64,000 nt of DNA, from positions 129,001 through 193,000 of the forward strand of contig CANTUR010000128.1 of the NCBI GenBank assembly GCA_947683625.1, written 5' to 3'. This stretch comes from Mallotus nudiflorus. Lineage: Eukaryota > Streptophyta > Magnoliopsida > Malpighiales > Euphorbiaceae. Shown piece after piece: positions 36,495 to 46,706 of the stretch (the stretch's first letter is position 1; each line of letters starts with the position of its first letter). Made by a program: the position numbers and the translations under genes. Below the pieces are notes generated by a model, which was given only the letters and a program-made list of their open reading frames with translations, had not been told where the DNA came from and did no database searches.

Positions 36495-38240
36495 ATGACT
36501 TCCAGTCCACCACCAATTTCAACATCAGATACGCACGTCAATCCATTTGCCCCATTCCTCTAATCAATCCATCCGCTCCAATTAACCTGTTAGCGCCTTT
36601 TCAAACAATAATTCCATCAGCTCCTTTTCAACATATTAGTTTGCCGTCTCAAGCTCTTACTGGCGCATACACTCCACCTAGTAATACTTATGGATGACCA
36701 GCTCTTGGCACCAACTTTCCTTATTATGCTCCTCTTCAATATAACAACAGACCTATACCTTTTATACCTTTTCCATGTCTGCTAGAAACTCCTGCCATAA
36801 ACACACCTCACTTAAACATAGTAACCCAGACACTTAACCTATCCTAAATGAGCAAGGAAGCGATGATTCAAAATATTCAAACCTAGATGACCTTGATGCA
36901 ACAACAACTGAATGCTTTGATTCAAAGCGACAATCTCAGAGTAACTCACTTAGAAAATAATACAGCGCCACCATCACTAACTCCAGATGTATCTAGTAGA
37001 AATAGAGAAAAGCATAAAGCTCTAGAAGGAGAATCCAGCTTGATAATCCCGACCCTAGATGATTTAAAGATAGCTTTAAAAGTTAAAAAAGTCATGCATA
37101 AAGCTCGTACTGGGGCAAGGAAAGAAGATAAATGCATTATGGAAGGAAAGATACCCTTTGTAAGCAGAATAATCTAGATGGAAATTCCAACCAAATTTAG
37201 AATGCTTCAGCTATATCAGTTCAACAGGATTAGAGATCCAATTAACTATATATCCTCGTTTAGGACCAAGATGTTACTTTAGAATGTGAATGATGAAATC
37301 ATATGTAGAGTCTTTCCTAGTACATTCGTAAAAAATGCTCAGAAGTGGACCGGCTTCCTGAGAATTCTATTTTCTCTTTTAAAGAGTTAGCAGAGAAATT
37401 TTAAACTCGATTCATCATTAACATCCCTTTGGCTACAAACATCAATGATCTCTAGAATTGCAGACAGGAGGTCACTGAATCACTAAGAAGTTATTTCGAT
37501 CAACTTAACAAAGTAGGCATACAGATTGAAAATCTGGTCGATGAGGTAGCCATAGAGGCTTTAAAGAATGGAAGTCGACTGAGGAAGCTTAAAGACAAAA
37601 TAATGATAAAAGAACCTACCATCTTCGCTGAGGTAATGGCTATGAAAATAAAGATGATAAAGATGGACGAAGATAGAAGGATGTGCCGGGATGACGAGAA
37701 AGTACTTGTCAGGAAAGATGAAAGGTTAAGACCTAGAAGGCTGAGCTTCCAATGATCAAACTTCAGAAATCTGATAGAAAGATTTAAAAAGGAGGCTGAG
37801 AAGTATATGCCACTAAACACCTCCAAATCCAAAATCCTCATGTGGGTCAGAGGAAATGGATTGGGCATAACCCTCGCCAAAAAGCAGAGGCCAACCATGA
37901 GAGCTATGTAGGATAGGAGGCACTACTGCCAATACCACTGGGATTACAGGCATGAAACTAGGCATGCCAAGAATTAAAAAAATTCTATATAAAGATTAAT
38001 ACAAAATGGTAAACTTGGTAACTTCACTGACACAGCTAGAAGGAACAGAGATCTGGATGGATAAGACAGGGATAAGCCGAAACTAAAGAAAGCTTATAAT
38101 GAACTGGTCAGAGTTATCAACAAGATTGATGTAGAAGAGGCAACCGAGAAGAGGCCTAAAAGATCACACAGGGAAGAAAGTTCCACCTATGAAAAGAAGC
38201 AGACCATCATGTTCGATCCAGAAGACGGGAAACATATTTA
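36495..38240 (+). pseudogene. gag of gypsy element 1 (broken)
   Basis: It starts ATGACTTCCAGTCCACC at 36495. The Pro-rich N-terminal third is followed by a retrotransposon gag domain (around 37180-37600, with YISSFRTKM and a second part VGIQIENLVDEVAIEALKNG on the plus strand near 37510). A basic C-terminal part follows (KSKILMWVRGNG near 37825-37860). The frame is cut by many TAG/TAA/TGA codons and shifts, so the minus-strand frame at 37500-37898 is only a shadow. The copy in element 2 (62392-63186, minus) is better preserved and confirms the reading. Confidence 0.7.
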
Positions 38241-41200
38241 GCACCCTCATAATGACGCACTCATGGTAAGTGCTTTCATCAATAATTACCTAGTAAAAAG
38301 ATTGCTAATCTATGATGGAAGCATTGCTAATGCACTCTTTTAGGATGCCTGTAAAGTAATGAGAGGTTTTGTCATAAATTTAAAAGCTATTCAGAATCCC
38401 ATTACTAGCTTTTACAAAGGAACCATAAAATCAATAGGATTAATAGAGCTAAGTCTGGAATTCAACGATCGAGATATTAGAGATATGAAAGCTGTGAAAG
38501 CTCAATTCAATGTTATAGATGTTTCTCTCACGTACAATGACATTATAGGTCAACTAATACTTTATAAGATCAATGCAATCACAAGTATCTGATGTCTGAC
38601 CATGAAGATTCCTATTAAAGGCTGGGTCTTAACAATTCATGGGGATCAACATATGGCTAGAAAATACTACTAAATGACCGTCGAACCTTAGCGGGAGGCA
38701 TTCCCTTTAGAATCTTAGCAAACAGAGAAACAAGGAGCCAACCCTAAGCAGTGGACCAGGTTCAGACCTTATTGATCGCCAAGGGAAAGATAGAAAGGGT
38801 TGGCAATGAGCTCGATAGCCAAGTTAAGCATGGAATAAGCAAGGCCCTCATTAAACACTCAGGAAACTTTACTTTTTAAGCATCTGAGATTACTGGAGTA
38901 GACCCTCAGATTGCCTCGCACAATTTGAACATTAAGCCAGGAGTAAAGCTAGTTGTTCAAAAAAAGAGGATCTTCATATATGAAAGATAGATGGTAATCG
39001 CTGAAGAAATAAAGAAGTTATTGGAAGCTAGATTCATCAAAGAAGTAATGGACCTAGAGTGGGTAACAAACGTGGTGCTAGTAAAAAAGTCCAATGGCAA
39101 GTACAGGATGTGTGTGGACTATACCGACCTCAGTAGAGCATGCCCTAAAGACAACTATCCGTTGATAATGATAAATCAACTGGTAGACTCCATTGTTGGT
39201 CACTATTTATATAGCTTTATGGATGCTGCACAAAGGTACCATCAGATACTAATGAAGAAAGAAGATTAAGAAAAGACATTATTTATTACCCACGAAGTTT
39301 ATTGCTATAAAGTTATGCCTTTGGGTTGAAGAATGCTAGCACAATATATCAAAGGTTGATGAATCATATGTTCCAACATCAAATTGGAAAAAACATTGAG
39401 GTGTATGTTGATGACATTATCATCAAGAGCAAGCATGCAGAGCAATATTTTGATGACATTGATAAAATCTTTAAAATGTTGAACTAATATTGGATCAAGC
39501 TGAATTTAGAAAAGTATGTTTTTAGAGTAAAAGCGGGCAAATTCTTGGGATTCATGGTATCCCATAGAGGAATTGAATCTAATTTGGAGAAGATGGAGGT
39601 TATTCTTAAGATGAAAGCTCCAATATTAATCAACGAGCTACAGAAACTAAATGGCAGAATAACAGCCCTAGGGCATTTCATCTCCTGTTCAGCCAAATGG
39701 TGTCTACTACTGTTCTGAGCCTTAAAAAATTCTAAGAATTTTATATGGATTAAAGAATGCCAGGCAGCTTTTAAAGACATAAAAAATTTCTTAACCTTAC
39801 CACCTCTAGTCAGCAGGCTAATTCCCAGAGAAACACTGTACTTGTATCTCTCTATTGGTTAGGAGTCAATCACATCGATACTGGTAAGGGAAGAAGGAAG
39901 CTAATAATATCCAATATACTATATTAGCAAGATACTCAAAGTTTTATAAATCCAGTATCCTAAATTGGATAAGTTAGCTATAGCCATCATACACATATCC
40001 TGAAAACTCTGGCACTATTTTTAGGCCCATTCAATCATTATAAGATCCATCTTCCCTCTAAGGGAAATCTTATAAAGACTTGAAACATCCGGCCAACTAC
40101 TTCAATGGTTAATATTGCTTGGCGAATTTAATATCAGCTATAAGCCTCGGTAGCAGATAAAAACTTAGACCTTGGTAGATTTTATACAAGAGATGACAGT
40201 AAAAGAATTCACTCAATCTGAGTATCTGGAATGGAAGTTGTACATTGATAGAGCCTTATCTATCTAAGAAGCTAGTGCCAGAATCATTCTTAGAGTGCCA
40301 TACAAAGTCACTATCAGATATGCAGTTCAGATAAAATATAATTCCACTAATAATGCAACTAAGTATGAAGCACTCATTATAGGATTGAAGTTAGCCATTG
40401 AAGTCAAAGCAGAGCATCTCAAGATGTACTCCGACTCATAACTAGTGGTGAACGAAGTCAAAGGAATATACCATATCTAAGACTGAAGCATCTCTAAGTA
40501 TGTCGAGAAAGTTAGACAGCTCCTAAAGAAGCTCGAGCAAGATAGGGGACAATGAGAAGTCATCTAGATCCCTAGAAATGAAAACTTAAAGGGAAATTTG
40601 CTAGCTAAATCGACAACAGAAGATAGTCAGACATTCAAAGAACTCGAGCTTATTGAGGCATTGATAAAACCATGCACCGAGGAGATAGAGATCATGGATA
40701 AATAGGAAGTAACATAATGAATGAAGCTGATCATTCAGTATCTCGAACATGGTATACTTCTATAAGATGAGTTGAAAGCTCATAAGTTAAAGATAAAAGT
40801 TGCCCATTACTCCATCTGCCATGGAGAACTTTACAGAAGGTCTCTCTCGCACCTATGGTCTAAATGTGTATCACAAGAAGAAGGAAATTATGTGCTTAGG
40901 GAAATCCATAAAGGAATATGTGGAGCACATAAATCCCATTATTTTTTAATCAGGAAGGCATTGCTCTAGGGATACTACTGGCTTACCATGTCCCGAGATG
41001 CTTAGAAATTGGCTTAAGAATGCCACAAATATCAACAGTTTTCTTGCCTCAGCCACAAGCCTTCTAATCCTTAGCATCAAATTGGGAGTCCTTGGCTTTT
41101 TGTAGTATAGGGGATGGACATCCTGGGCCCATTTCCTACCTCAACCTCCCAGAAGAAGTTCTTGATTGTGGCTATAGACAACTTTACTAAGTGGATAAAA

Positions 41201-41952
41201 GTTAAAGCTATACCAACCATCATTGAGACCTAGATCCACTTTTTTTAGAAAGAAATCATTTGCAGATTCATAATACTAGACACCCTAATAACAGACAATG
41301 GGAAGCAGTTTGATAATAAAAATTCAAAAAGTTGTGCTTGGATCTTAGCATAAAGCTCTAGTTTACTTCAGTAGCCCATCCATAAACAAATGGCTAGACG
41401 GAAGTCACTAATAGGATCATCATGTAAGGGCTAAAGAAAAAACTAGACAAAAAGAAGAAAAACTGGGTTGATGAACTCAATAATTTCATTTAGGCTTATA
41501 GAACTACACCCATAACTTCCATAGGAGAAACACTTTTTAGACTAACTAATAGGATGAATGTAGTAATCATCATGGAGATTGGATCAGCAAGTTATTGGGT
41601 CACCAAGAATTTGGATCAAAAAGTCAATAACATTAATGCTTAGATATATCTAGACCTATTTGAAGAGAGGAGAGAGAGAGGATCCATTGTAGCAGAAGCC
41701 TAGAAGTAGAAGGTCATGGAATATCATAATCGACACATCCGACCAAGACAATTTAAAGTCATAGACTGGGTAATTTGAAGGGCTGACATTGACAGAGGTA
41801 ATTCTGGCATAGGCAAACTCATACCTAATTGGGAAGGTCCTTATCAAGTTATCAAGAAAATGATCAAAAGGGCATACAGGATCAAGGATAAACAGGGAAA
41901 AGAATTACCTTGATATTGGAACTCAAATAGTCTCTAAAAATATTATCAATAA
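38241..41952 (+). pseudogene. pol (PR-RT-RH-IN) of gypsy element 1 (broken)
   Basis: Domains in order: aspartic protease region (LLIYDGSIAN near 38310-38340); reverse transcriptase with KKSNGKYRMCVDYTDLSRAC (39091-39150) and an intact YVDD catalytic box (39404-39415); RNase H (EWKLYIDRALS, NNATKYEALIIGLKLAIEV, about 40230-40450); integrase zinc-binding region (about 40770-41060); integrase core with DILGPFPTSTS (about 41120), AIDNFTKWIKV and TDNGKQF (about 41290); stop after KYYQ at 41950-41952. Stops are frequent, many at places where CAG, CAA, TGG or CGA is expected. The product would copy and integrate the element, but it is clearly inactive. Confidence 0.85.
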
Positions 41953-41987
41953 ATGCACTCAGAGTTTTGAGAAATAAATACTTTATT
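41947..41987. terminator. Two-way poly(A) region between pol and the antisense gene
   Basis: AATAAA occurs on the plus strand (41947-41952, 41973-41978) and, a few bases later, TTTATT (41982-41987) gives AATAAA on the minus strand. It lies between the converging ends of pol and the antisense gene. The same arrangement is kept in element 2 (58486-58505), which supports a functional role in the ancestral element. Confidence 0.5.
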
Positions 41988-42050
41988 TAATATTAAAAAT
42001 ATTGTATTATAGAGTATTCCAAAAATAAAAAAAATAATTGACTATATAAT

Positions 42051-43890
42051 TTACAATTTGAGCACTGGGAAACTCAATATGAGGAGACTCAGATGCAGAA
42101 GCTAGAATTGGATCCAGCAAAGACAGCACCAGCATACATCTTTCCAGCAGGCCTTAAATCCTTTAGTTGCTCAGATGATGATTTATCAGTAGTAGACTTA
42201 GTTGGTTTCTTGGGATTCTTCGACCACTTGGAAGATGGCTTGCTTTAGCATCTTCTTTGGTAGCAATTCTGGTCAAATCGATAACAATTGTCCTATCCAA
42301 GTTTGAGAAGTCTAGGTTCGAGTATTGGGTGAGCAAGACTCTCCAACTTTTGAACTTATAAGCTTTGAGAAACCCCGTGACTATATTTTGGTAGCTTCTC
42401 TTGTCATCCTTATGGGACCTCTCTGCTTCAACAAATTTTTCCTCTAAAGTCATAATTTGGAAGTCTTGCCCCTTAATTTTTAATGTAAGTTGAGCTTAAT
42501 TTTGCTCTAACTCTTCCACCCTCCTTTGGCTCACCTTAGCCTCAGACCTCACTTCAGCATGCTTAGTTTGGCAAAGTTCCAGTGTTGCCTTCACCTTTTC
42601 CAGTTTCTTTTCAAAATTAATGGCTATAGTGCCAACCTGTGTCTTCTTCAAACTGTACTGACTCTTGAGATAATAATAGTTGTCCTTTGCTAGCAATAAA
42701 GCCTGAGTAATATGAAAGAAAAGATGATCATCATTAACTTAGGTACTTATAAACATAAATTAAATAGTGTGGGAGATGATTACCTTTAATGAGTGCCCAA
42801 TCATGGAATTGTACAACTCTTCTTTCTCTACATTTATCCAACATTGGATGTCATCAGGAAACTGTAGAGACTTAGCATATTGATCCCTCATTTGAGCATT
42901 CAGGATACTCGGAGGCTTCATCTTTTTGAGGATCTAGGACCTTATGTCCATAAACCTAGATAACTTAGGGCACTTGATGAAGACTTCCTTATATAACTCC
43001 TCAGCATCCAAATTCTTATTTAGGGCTCGTTTCCTCTAACCTTCAGACTTCTCTACTTGAGAAGATTCAACCATGGCTTTTCCTTTTTGACTAGGCACAA
43101 CTTCAACTGAGACTTCTAGGGCAAACGACTCTAAAGTAGAAGAAGAGATCTACATGTCCTCTTAAGTCTTTAGCTCATCATCTACAAGCTGAATCTCATC
43201 CGTAAATGCAAAAAAGTCAACCATCTACAAATAGAAAAAGAAAAGGATAGAAGTTAGAGTAGTACCTTCCAAATTTTAAAACTTACCATTGAGATACATG
43301 CAATCAGGGCAGACTCTCTGAAGATATCTTCAAGAAAATTTTTTGGTAGATCTCGCATCAGCTATGCCATGAAGATGAAGCCTCATGACCATCTCTGTAT
43401 CCTTATCAGATAGCCTTGAATGCTTCACCTTGTGATAGTCGTCAGACCATATCTGTCGGACATGGATGAAGTTTGAAGGATGTTCAACAATGAAAAACCT
43501 ATGCCTCCACTTCTTATGAAGGTCCATAAGCTTTACAAAGAGGCTATGTCCGGAATAGTCGATAAGGAGAACATCAGCTCTCCCTTTTTCTTATTTAGGC
43601 TATAGAAAGGGGATTGAAGTTCCCCTTAGATCCCTTTGTTAGGAGCTTTTTAAATAGATATAATATAACACCTAGAAAACTCCACCCCAATAGCTATTAG
43701 AGTCACACCAGTATTATAGAGCTGATGCATGAAGAAGGGATCTAAGGGGAGTATGGACTTTGAAGGTTTTATCTACAATGTATAAAGTGAAGTCTGTCGG
43801 AATGCTAAAACGTGTCATGTACCATTTTAGCATTTCCTTATTTATCTTTAAAATAGACAAATTAGAGCTAACTTGCTCTTAAGGAGCCAT
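42051..43890 (-). pseudogene. Antisense extra gene of gypsy element 1 (Transposase_28-like, spliced, broken)
   Basis: Read on the minus strand it starts ATGGCTCCT at 43890. The first exon, which runs to a GTAAGT donor at 43286, contains DLHKKWRHRFFIVEHP (43527-43480) and DKDTEMVMRLHLHGIADAR. A second part includes an Lys/Glu-rich stretch. The last part encodes DNYYYLKSQYSLKK...EKKLEKVKATLEL, a predicted coiled coil, then LTQYSNLDFSNLDRT. The same order of blocks and introns is found in element 2 (55167-57096), where the N-terminal KFPLDPFVRSFLNRNNIAP region identifies the putative gypsy-type transposon (Transposase_28-like) family. Codon 4 is TAA, and there are further stops, so this copy is inactive. 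The function of this protein family in retrotransposons is unknown. Confidence 0.75.
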
Positions 43891-44064
43891 GGATCCAATT
43901 AAATAAATATAAAGAAGAAGTATAGAGGAGAAAAAAGCTTCACTTGGAAAGAAGAATGCAAGCTTACTGAAGAAGGCTCTGAAGGCACAAAGAACATGCG
44001 AGAGAGAATTTAGCAAGGAAGGAGGACAAAAGAAAAGTGAAAGTGTAATAAACAAATGGGTTTA

Positions 44065-44078
44065 ACCTATTTAAAGCA
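44065..44078 (-). promoter_or_regulatory. TATA-like box of the antisense gene, element 1
   Basis: On the minus strand GCTTTAAATAGG lies about 180 bases before the ATG at 43890. It is followed by the same CATTTGTTTATT and CACTTTCACTT words as in element 2, where the box reads CTATAAATAG. Confidence 0.45.
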
Positions 44079-44334
44079 TAATGAAAGGTTCTGGAATGAC
44101 CATTACTACCCTCATAAATAATTTCATATCTCTCATAATATTAAGGGTAATTCTGGGAGAGAGAAAAGCCCACTAATTGAGCATTTATTATTATGTTAGC
44201 TAAAACATCACATCTTCTAACACATTAATAAACTTGACAGTTATATAAATCAAAATTCAAAGGAAAGTCAAAAAATGTGGCGGTTGACAATCCTGCTCCT
44301 CTTGCTACCAACTGTCTCCTTCATTAGTACTCAG

Positions 44335-44912
44335 ACACTACTAAGATTCTAAGTCCAATGATTGAAGCTGGCACCCTTAGGTTGCTTCAATAGTACTAAG
44401 GTTTCGAGCATGTGAGCCTCAGGTCATAACATCGAACATCTAAGTCTAGTGATTGAAGTTGGCATCCTCAGGTCGCTTCGATAGTCTTGAGGTTTGGTAC
44501 TCAAGTTGCGCTTTTAATGCACCAAGATTATTTGGTACTCAGGCCACGCTTTTAATGCACCAAGCATCATTACTCTAATGATGGCTAGTTACAGCACATT
44601 GTATTTATACTGGTGAGTTAATCCATCGGTTTTCCCTCAGGTTATTTCTATAACATCAAGCCTTTTTATTAAAGTTTCTGCACACTCAAGTCTAGTTAGC
44701 ACTACAATAATATTCTAATATAGTGATTCTAAGACTCGGTACCAAGCGTCGTCTTTTCCTTTATAACTGAAGCTGGCCACCTTAGGTCACCCTTCCATAT
44801 TAGACGCAATTACTCAAGCGGTCTCTCTCTTTAGGCAGAAGAATGACGTTGCCATCATCAGACTTGAATACATTGGACATAAATATCTAAACATACTTTT
44901 AAGGGCGACTCT
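44335..44912 (+). repeat. 3' untranslated repeat region of gypsy element 1
   Basis: It contains irregular copies of the about 89-bp unit seen at 14465-14930 (CACCCTTAGGTTGCTTCAATAG at about 44370, CATCCTCAGGTCGCTTCGATAG at about 44463) and a shorter duplicated piece (TTGGTACTCARG...GCTTTTAATGCACCAAG, about 44491-44568). The polypurine tract AAGGGCGACTCT (44901-44912) comes directly before the LTR. Confidence 0.65.
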
Positions 44913-45320
44913 TGATACCCCATAAATATATTTCTATTTAACTAAGGTCCTTATTTTTCTATACAAGGATTGCTTAAAGAAGGAGGACACCTAAAACAAC
45001 TAGGAAATGATTCCTAAACAAGGAGACTCCGTGATAGAAAGAAACACTCTCCTAATAGGCATAGGACTTTCATAAGAAAGAAATCCTATTCCTCTCAGGT
45101 TTGAGCATCACTATCCTTATAAATAGGACCCCATATCCTTCATTCTCATTCATTTCATTCTCTTATACTTGTTGCTCTATTTATCTCTCTAAAACTCTCT
45201 CTGTCTATATTCTCTAACTTAGGTATTGGAGGATTTGTAGGGATCCTCCCCACCTTTCACCTTGCTCTTTTTTAATCCCTCATAGGGTTTTAGCTCAAAA
45301 GTTCTAGAAATAAGTTATCA
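44913..45320 (+). repeat. 3' LTR of gypsy element 1
   Basis: Same length (408 bp) and ends as the 5' LTR at 36017-36424, with numerous substitutions between the two, indicating an old insertion. Confidence 0.9.
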
Positions 45321-45345
45321 CTAACATTGTTTAGGATTGATCAAG
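45321..45345 (+). pseudogene. Prenyltransferase exon B, second part (frameshifted)
   Basis: CTAACATTG..., directly after the gypsy LTR, ends AAG before a GTATTA donor. Read in the frame that fits the donor it gives GLIK, matching the family's GLLK/GLLQ exon end. The TLF before it is in another frame, so two bases are missing (or one added) near 45332. Confidence 0.65.
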
Positions 45346-45433
45346 GTATTATTAAATAGTAAATTTTGATGAGAAATAATAAATAGATTATAAACTTTAG
45401 TGTTTGACATGCATATTTTTTTGAACTTATTAG

Positions 45434-45508
45434 GCAATAGCACCGATGGTACTAATACACATTTACCTTGTGGGATTGAATTAAATATATGATGTCGAAA
45501 TAGACAAA
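45434..45508 (+). pseudogene. Prenyltransferase exon C with stop in the NQxxDxxxD motif
   Basis: It runs from acceptor ATTAG to donor GTAAGT, 25 codons in phase: AIAPMVLIHIYLVGLN-stop-IYDVEIDK. The TAA at 45482-45484 stands where the family has Gln (CAA or CAG), inside the first Asp-rich motif that binds the Mg-diphosphate. Confidence 0.88.
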
Positions 45509-45631
45509 GTAAGTATGCATATTCACTTGCTTCTTATATACATATTTTATGAATGAAATTAAATATACATGATCGTGATTGATTAGAGTTTTTAAACTTG
45601 ATGCACCTTTTTAATTTTTCAATGTTGCTAG

Positions 45632-45715
45632 GTGAATAAGCCTTTTCTTCCACTTGCTTCTGGCGACCTCTCTATCAAAGCTGGAATTGCAATTGTTTTT
45701 GCATCTCTACTGATG
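45632..45715 (+). pseudogene. Prenyltransferase exon D
   Basis: It runs from acceptor GCTAG to donor GTAAGG, 28 codons without a stop: VNKPFLPLASGDLS then IKAGIAIVFASLLM. NKPxLPLASG is highly conserved in the VTE2/flavonoid prenyltransferase family, and the second half is a membrane helix. Confidence 0.88.
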
Positions 45716-45968
45716 GTAAGGGTATATATATATATATGGCTAAACTCAAGGGAAAACTATAAATTACTGTAATATGTTCATTGCCAAATTCGAGATCAGA
45801 TAGACAACTTTTGATTATTTTTAAAGGAAATCTATGAGTCTCTCACAATTACACAAAAAATGGGTGGAAGAGATGAGTTTTGTTGTTAGCTCAGGGTGAT
45901 AACAAGGATAAGAAATAGGTCCTAACTCTTCTAACCTACGAGAAATAAATTAGATAGGAGGTTGGTTT

Positions 45969-46312
45969 TGTTCAATAATTAAACTTGTTTTAATATATAT
46001 GGTCTTAATCAAAAAAAGAAAAGTTATGAGTAAGATTAAAAAAAATAAATGATGATTAGTTGGTGTGCCACTTGTATATTTTTGTATGGTATTAGATGTT
46101 AGAAATAATGTGTGTGATTTTAAATATTTTGTATTAATTTATATTAAGTGGTTTGTATTAGTTTAGGGTTAATATAAATGCCCCCTTCTCTTGCATTGTA
46201 ATTATCAAACAACCAATTCAGAAATAAAAGCTTGAGTTGTAGAAATATTTTGTATATTTTTTAGTGTTTGAGAGAGTTAAATTAAGATTATTTGAGTGTT
46301 TAGTGTTTAATA
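45969..46312 (+). repeat. 5' LTR of the copia element
   Basis: TGTTCAATAATTAAACTTG...GTGTTTAATA. The last bases should be CA as in the 3' LTR, and a C-to-T change gives TA. It contains TATAAATGCCCCC (TATA-like) and AGAAATAAAAGC (AATAAA). Confidence 0.92.
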
Positions 46313-46315
46313 AAG

Positions 46316-46327
46316 TGGTATTAGAGC
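46316..46327 (+). promoter_or_regulatory. Primer-binding site, initiator-Met tRNA type
   Basis: TGGTATTAGAGC three bases after the LTR. It differs from the usual TGGTATCAGAGC by one C-to-T change. Confidence 0.85.
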
Positions 46328-46706
46328 TAAATATAGGCATATAATATAAAATTAAATCAGAGGTTGGACGCATTGCCAATCGCTGTCAGAAGTTTTTTGC
46401 CAGAAACCCAGTCAACTTACTGAGTTAAAGCTGAGTCAATCTGAGTCTGAAACTGAGTTGAACTGAGTCTGAAGCCGAGTCTATAGCTGAGCTTGAAGCT
46501 ATTTGACCAAGTTGTTGATTGAGCCATCAAGCCATTTGACCGAGCCGTTTTCAAGCCATTGACCAACTGCTGATAGTTGACTTTGACCATTGACTTTAGT
46601 TGTTGATCAAGTTGACTTTTTGACCGAAGTCCATCTTAAGGTTTTTTTGGCATTCTGTATCCATTCGTGAAGTTGGATTTTGCAAATTCTTATTAGATTA
46701 AGTAAT

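Larger units (their letters stand above)
36017..45320 (+). mobile_element. Ty3/gypsy retrotransposon, Tat-like, with antisense extra gene (element 1)
   Basis: A 9.3-kb element bounded by two 408-bp LTRs (36017-36424 and 44913-45320), both TGATACC...AGTTATCA. Order inside: primer-binding region, gag, protease, reverse transcriptase, RNase H and integrase on the plus strand; an extra gene on the minus strand; a repeat-rich untranslated part; a polypurine tract (AAGGGCGACTCT); the 3' LTR. The domain order RT-RH-IN is that of Ty3/gypsy. The additional gene plus 3' repeats points to the Tat lineage, known to carry extra ORFs. It interrupts a prenyltransferase exon. Flanking pentamers are CTAAA/TAAAA on the left and CTAAC on the right, so the target duplication is imperfect. 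All reading frames contain many stops, so it is dead. Confidence 0.9.

Noticed and set aside
37500..37898. 132-codon minus-strand hydrophobic frame (Phe/Ser/Leu-rich)
   Set aside because: Complement of the Lys/Glu-rich gag of gypsy element 1, not a membrane protein.
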